Positions 60,320 through 64,000 of a stretch of DNA of 64,000 nt are shown piece by piece. Source of the DNA: a bacterium SCSIO 12643 (GTDB taxonomy: Bacteria > Bacteroidota > Bacteroidia > Flavobacteriales_G > Salibacteraceae). The notes beneath the pieces are model-generated. The model was not told where the DNA came from. It saw only the letters and a program-made list of their open reading frames with translations, and made no database searches. A program made the position numbers and the translations under genes. The number at the start of each line of letters is the position of its first letter. Position 1 is the stretch's first letter. The stretch spans positions 2,976,001 through 3,040,000 of the forward strand of contig CP073750.1 in NCBI GenBank assembly GCA_024398135.1, given 5' to 3'.

Positions 60320-60781
60320 ATGAAAATTGAGGCAAATTCTCCAGATGAGTATGTATCCAAACTTCCCGAGGATCGCGCGGAAGCGATTCAAAGATTAAGG
60401 GATATATTCAATAGTAATTTGCCGGAAGGATTTGAAGAGGTTATGAGTTATGGGATGATTGGATATGTTGTGCCTCATTCACTTTACCCCAAGGGATATC
60501 ATGTAACTCCGGATTTGCCATTGCCATTTATCAATATCGCATCACAAAAGAATTTTGTGGCTTTGTATCATTCCGGAATTTATGCTTTCCCGGAACTATT
60601 GGAATGGTTTAAAGCTGAATACCCGTCTTATGTGAGGACAAAGTTAGACATGGGAAAAAGCTGTATCCGTTTCAAGAATGTAAAGACGATCCCATATGAA
60701 CTGATTACAGAGTTGGCCACAAAAATGACCCCAGAGCGTTGGATAGAAATCTACGAGTCCAATTTAAAATTAAAGAAATAA
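60320..60781 (+). CDS. DUF1801 (YdhG-like) protein
   Basis: 153-aa protein of the DUF1801 family: IEANSPDEYVSKLPEDRAEAIQRLRDIF, EVMSYGMIGYVVPHS, FINIASQKNFVALYHSGIY, LDMGKSCIRFKN. A small cytosolic alpha/beta fold; family role in stress or metabolite binding is unproven. Followed by the DUF819 gene after 24 nt. Confidence 0.88.
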   Translation: MKIEANSPDEYVSKLPEDRAEAIQRLRDIFNSNLPEGFEEVMSYGMIGYVVPHSLYPKGYHVTPDLPLPFINIASQKNFVALYHSGIYAFPELLEWFKAEYPSYVRTKLDMGKSCIRFKNVKTIPYELITELATKMTPERWIEIYESNLKLKK

Positions 60782-60805
60782 GCGTTTAAAATAAGAAAAC
60801 AGAAT

Positions 60806-62221
60806 ATGGAAGAAGTTGTATCGGACATTCCCTTAATTACCAATGACGCGGTTGTTTTTGGTATACTCATCGGTTTATTAACACTGATTTTTAAAGCTAC
60901 TGAAACACCTCAGTTTAGCAAATTTTTTAAGGTGATTCCCGCATTGTTATTGTGTTATTTCTTACCGTCACTATTTAGCACATTTGGAATCATCTCTCCA
61001 AAATGGATTGATGTGGCTCAAGCTACAGCGTTCTTAGCAGATAATGGTTTTGATATGTCCGGGATCAGTAATTTCAAAGATTTAAAGCATTTTGTTTTAA
61101 CCAATGAAGTAGATGCTTCTTTGTTAAATCCATTCATTGGAAAATCGCAATTGTATTATGTGGCTTCTAGATATTTGCTTCCGGCTAGTTTGATCTTGTT
61201 GACTTTAAGTATCAATCTAAAAGAAGTTTTTCAACTGGGACCGAAGGCGCTTATAATGTTTTTCACTGGAACGATCGGTGTTGTTATTGGTGGGCCGTTA
61301 GCGATCTTATTGTTTTCTTTTATTTCGCCTGACGTAGTTGGTGGAGTACCACCAAATGAAGTATGGAGAGGGATGACCACAGTAGCAGGAAGCTGGATTG
61401 GTGGAGGAGCCAATCAAGCTGCTATGTTTGAAATTTTTAAAGAAGGAGATCAAAACTTAATTACGGGAAGCATGTATTCTATGATGATTACTGTAGATAT
61501 TGTAGTAGCTGAGATTTGGATGTTCTTTTTGTTGTTGGGCGTTGGAAAAGCTGCGAAAATTGATGCTTTCTTTAAGGCAGATGCGAGCTCTGTGGAGACT
61601 TTAAAGAACCATATGCATGAGTTTAGTCAAAAGATTGCGCGTATTCCATCATTTAATGATTTGGTGGTGATTTTAGGACTGGGACTTGGATTCACTGGAT
61701 TAGCTCATTTATTGTCCGGACATATTGCTCCGTTTATTAAGGAAAACGCGCCATACCTGGCAGAAACGTTTAGTCTGGGATCAGGCTTCTTTTGGTTGAT
61801 TGTATTAGCGACTACTTTTGGAATCTTATTGAGCTTTACAAGCGCACGAAATTATGAAGGTGCAGGGGCGTCTAAAGTAGGAGGTGTATTCATTTATATT
61901 TTGGTTGCAACTATTGGGATGAAGATGGATATTCTGGCTGTATTTGATAATCCGGCTATATTCCTTGTAGGATTGGTCTGGATGGCAGTTCACGTGGGGT
62001 TATTGTTTATTGTAGCTAAATTAATCCGTGCGCCATTCTTCTTCCTGGCTGTAGGAAGTAAAGCGAATATTGGAGGGGCAGCATCAGCTCCGGTGGTAGC
62101 TGCAGCATTCCACCCATCGTTGGCTCCTGTAGGTGTATTATTAGCGGTTTTAGGTTACGCGTTTGGAACCTATGGTGCTTTAATTTGTGGATACCTGATG
62201 CAAGGTGTGGCACCGATGTAG
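60806..62221 (+). CDS. DUF819 family membrane protein
   Basis: 471-aa inner-membrane protein with 10-12 hydrophobic segments, family DUF819 (YjcL-like), probably a transporter by its layout. Characteristic stretches: PPNEVWRGMTTVAGSWIGGGANQAAMFEIF, LSFTSARNYEGAGASKVGG, SKANIGGAASAPVVAAAFHPSLAPVGVLLAVLGYAFGTYG. The two-fold repeat of Gly-rich, Asn-containing loops suggests ion or solute coupling sites. Substrate unknown. Confidence 0.88.
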   Translation: MEEVVSDIPLITNDAVVFGILIGLLTLIFKATETPQFSKFFKVIPALLLCYFLPSLFSTFGIISPKWIDVAQATAFLADNGFDMSGISNFKDLKHFVLTNEVDASLLNPFIGKSQLYYVASRYLLPASLILLTLSINLKEVFQLGPKALIMFFTGTIGVVIGGPLAILLFSFISPDVVGGVPPNEVWRGMTTVAGSWIGGGANQAAMFEIFKEGDQNLITGSMYSMMITVDIVVAEIWMFFLLLGVGKAAKIDAFFKADASSVETLKNHMHEFSQKIARIPSFNDLVVILGLGLGFTGLAHLLSGHIAPFIKENAPYLAETFSLGSGFFWLIVLATTFGILLSFTSARNYEGAGASKVGGVFIYILVATIGMKMDILAVFDNPAIFLVGLVWMAVHVGLLFIVAKLIRAPFFFLAVGSKANIGGAASAPVVAAAFHPSLAPVGVLLAVLGYAFGTYGALICGYLMQGVAPM

Positions 62222-62237
62222 CGCGAAAAAGAACAAC

Positions 62238-62272
62238 AAAAAAGCCAGTATTGATTCAATACTGGCTTTTTT
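62238..62272. terminator. Bidirectional terminator between the DUF819 and aminotransferase genes
   Basis: AAAAAAGCCAGTATTG pairs perfectly with CAATACTGGCTTTTTT (16 bp, loop ATT), A- and T-runs on the two sides. Confidence 0.9.
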
Positions 62273-62289
62273 GTTTCTAATAGGTTTGA

Positions 62290-63483
62290 CTATCTATTAT
62301 TGTATGCTGTAATCGCTTTATCTAAAATTTCTACTGCTTCCAGTAGCAATTCGGTCTTTAATACATAAGCAATACGTACTTCGTCCTGACCATTTCCTGG
62401 GGTGGAGTAAAAACCTGAAGCAGGTGCCATCATCACCGTTTTACCATTATGGCTAAAGTCTGATAAGATCCATTGACAGAAATCATCCGCATTGTCTACA
62501 GGTAATTTAGCAACGCAATAGAACGCCCCAGATGGATTCGGGCACGTAACCCCTTCAATTTTATTTAAAGCACTGACCAATGTATCTCTGCGTTCTACAT
62601 ACTCCGCTTTTACTTCGTCAAAATATGACGGTGGCGTTTTTAAAGCTGCTTCGGATGCAATTTGTGCATATGTTGGAGGACTTAATCTGGCTTGAGCGAA
62701 TTTCATTGCTGTAGCCATCACTTCTTTGTTTTTAGAAATAATAGCTCCAATACGTGCACCACACATGCTGTATCTTTTAGAAACCGAATCCACCAAAATG
62801 GTGTTTTGTTCAATTCCTTTTAAGTTCATTACAGAGTAGTGGGTTTTGTTATCATACACAAATTCACGATATACTTCATCCGCAAATAAGAAAAGATCGT
62901 GTTTCGCTACGATATCACGAATGATCTCCAGTTCTTCTTTAGTATATAAATAACCCGTTGGATTACTTGGATTACAGATTAAGATTCCTTTGGTTTTATC
63001 TGTAATTAGACTTTCAATTTCATTTACCGGAGGTAGTGCAAAACCATTTTCAATTTTAGCAGTAACCGGAACAACTTTTACTCCACTTGCTGTGGCAAAA
63101 CCATTGTAGTTTGCGTAAAATGGTTCGGGAATGATGACTTCATCGCCCGGATTAAAACAGCTTAAGAATCCAAATAAAAGAGCTTCAGAGCCTCCTGTGG
63201 TCACAATGATTTCTGAAGCATCTACATCGATATTCACCGATTTATAATACTCCGATAATCCATTTCTATAAGATTCAAAACCTGCAGAATGGCTATATTC
63301 TAAAACATCAATAGAACAATTTTTAATCGCATCTAATGCCACTTGTGGCGTTACAATATCCGGTTGTCCAATGTTTAAATGGATCACTTCATGACCGTTT
63401 TTTTTCGCAGCTTCTGCAAAAGGAACCAATTTTCTAATTGGTGACTCTGGCATTGCCAGTCCGTTATTTGAAATTGTTGGCAT
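62290..63483 (-). CDS. Aspartate-type class I aminotransferase
   Basis: 397-aa PLP enzyme, aspartate aminotransferase group Ib. Signatures: HLNIGQPDIVTPQVALDAIK, TTGGSEALLFGF, CNPSNPTGYLYTKEEL, DEVYREFVYD, and PLP lysine in DSVSKRYSMCGARIGAI. FYSTPGNGQDEVRIAY near the C-terminus carries the substrate-carboxylate Arg. It transfers amino groups between aspartate (or a related amino acid) and 2-oxoglutarate. Exact specificity not determined. Confidence 0.92.
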   Translation of the reverse strand: MPTISNNGLAMPESPIRKLVPFAEAAKKNGHEVIHLNIGQPDIVTPQVALDAIKNCSIDVLEYSHSAGFESYRNGLSEYYKSVNIDVDASEIIVTTGGSEALLFGFLSCFNPGDEVIIPEPFYANYNGFATASGVKVVPVTAKIENGFALPPVNEIESLITDKTKGILICNPSNPTGYLYTKEELEIIRDIVAKHDLFLFADEVYREFVYDNKTHYSVMNLKGIEQNTILVDSVSKRYSMCGARIGAIISKNKEVMATAMKFAQARLSPPTYAQIASEAALKTPPSYFDEVKAEYVERRDTLVSALNKIEGVTCPNPSGAFYCVAKLPVDNADDFCQWILSDFSHNGKTVMMAPASGFYSTPGNGQDEVRIAYVLKTELLLEAVEILDKAITAYNNR

Positions 63484-63586
63484 CTTATAAAATTTTGAGA
63501 TGCAATAATAATAGGATTGTCAAAAATTGATGAATGATTTAATCTAAAATCAGAAAAATGTGAATAAATATCTACCCGTTGAAATT

Positions 63587-63970
63587 CTATTGCGCTATAA
63601 TAGTTCCCTGAATTCTAAGCTCTATGTTGGGACTTGAACTTGCATTAGAAGTGATTTTGACTGACTTTTTAAATGGGCCAACTCTTTTAGAATCGTATTT
63701 GACAACAATGACCGCTGATGCTCCTGGAGCAATGGGGTGTTGTGGCCAGGTAGGGATCGTACAGCCACATGTACCTTCAGCATTGGAAATAATCAGAGGT
63801 GCATTTCCGGTATTTGTAAATTTGAATTCATATGTGGTTGGTGTATGTTGTTTCATGCTTCCAAAATCATGAATGGTTTTTTCAAAAGTAATTTCAGGAC
63901 CTGATAATTGTCCTAAGACTGAGAAACTAAGAGAGAATATAAAGCCTAATAATAATGTAAATGTTTTCAT
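63587..63970 (-). CDS. Exported DUF1573 protein
   Basis: 127-aa exported protein: signal MKTFTLLLGFIFSLSFSVLG and one DUF1573/ASH-like immunoglobulin domain (ITFEKTIHDFGSMKQHTPTTYEFKFTNTGNAPLIISNAEGTCGCTIPTWP). The CGC pair at the end of the first strand block is typical. It likely sits on an envelope surface; function unknown. Its promoter would lie in the last 30 bases or beyond the window. Confidence 0.92.
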   Translation of the reverse strand: MKTFTLLLGFIFSLSFSVLGQLSGPEITFEKTIHDFGSMKQHTPTTYEFKFTNTGNAPLIISNAEGTCGCTIPTWPQHPIAPGASAVIVVKYDSKRVGPFKKSVKITSNASSSPNIELRIQGTIIAQ

Positions 63971-64000
63971 CTTGAATGTATTTAATTTGAATGTAAATGT

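Overview
The window is about 64 kb of ordinary, densely packed chromosome from a low-GC Bacteroidota, most probably a Flavobacteriales member. Supporting signs are the gliding genes gldF and gldG, type IX secretion (T9SS) sorting domains of both the CHU_C and Por types, a PorP/SprF protein, a DUF4835 gene in the bamD-rpoZ-coaBC operon, S46 dipeptidyl-peptidase, and many promoters with the Bacteroidota -7 box TAnnTTTG. Three of these have a TTG exactly 19 nt upstream. The family cannot be fixed from sequence alone. I see no insertion sequence, prophage, CRISPR array or integron.

Layout. 0.1-9.3 kb: egtB (ergothioneine), mpl (murein recycling), an S46 peptidase, a DUF4442 thioesterase-like gene with glpD, and a Na+/solute symporter. 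9.37-9.73 kb: RNase P RNA. 9.8-14.7 kb: an alpha-oxoamine synthase for sphingoid or sulfonolipid bases, divergent from bamD-rpoZ-coaBC-DUF4835. 14.7-22 kb: mutS2, a cytochrome P460-like lipoprotein, an RluA-type pseudouridine synthase, a HAD protein, serA-serC, an S4 RNA-binding protein and an LPP20-type lipoprotein. 22-27 kb: an LptF/LptG-type permease with two GT4 glycosyltransferases, a START-like protein and a PAP2 phosphatase. 27.3 kb: tRNA-Met.

27.5-38 kb: an SRPBCC protein, an FKBP lipoprotein, DUF2797, a C1 peptidase with sixA, a rhomboid protease facing dnaN, DUF4340-gldG-gldF, a small membrane protein, and a monooxygenase overlapping a SAM hydrolase. 38-50.5 kb: phoH-purC, a HEAT-like protein, an acyl-CoA reductase, a PKD/CHU_C adhesin with its PorP/SprF partner, lysA, a PlsC-like acyltransferase and a bile-acid/Na+ symporter family protein. 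50.6-54.2 kb: a dicluster ferredoxin divergent from korAB. 54.3-64 kb: small membrane proteins, YeiH, a T9SS cargo protein, accC, DUF6340, DUF1801, DUF819, an aspartate-type aminotransferase and DUF1573.

The genes mostly serve central metabolism (serine, lysine, purine, CoA, fatty acid, 2-oxoacid oxidation), the envelope (Bam, lipid bases, LPS transport, murein), and T9SS/gliding surface display. I found no convincing new multi-gene system. The most informative unannotated signal is in gene starts. At several genes (bamD, mutS2, PAP2, the carboxypeptidase-regulatory protein, DUF6155, and more loosely a HEAT-like protein and a PlsC-like gene) the -7 box lies only 4-12 nt before the start codon. 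This implies leaderless or nearly leaderless mRNAs, and in four of them the TTG inside the -7 box imitates an upstream start codon. Other points are a dnaN terminator embedded in the coding sequence of the converging rhomboid gene and a 16-nt palindrome just downstream of the alpha-oxoamine synthase promoter.
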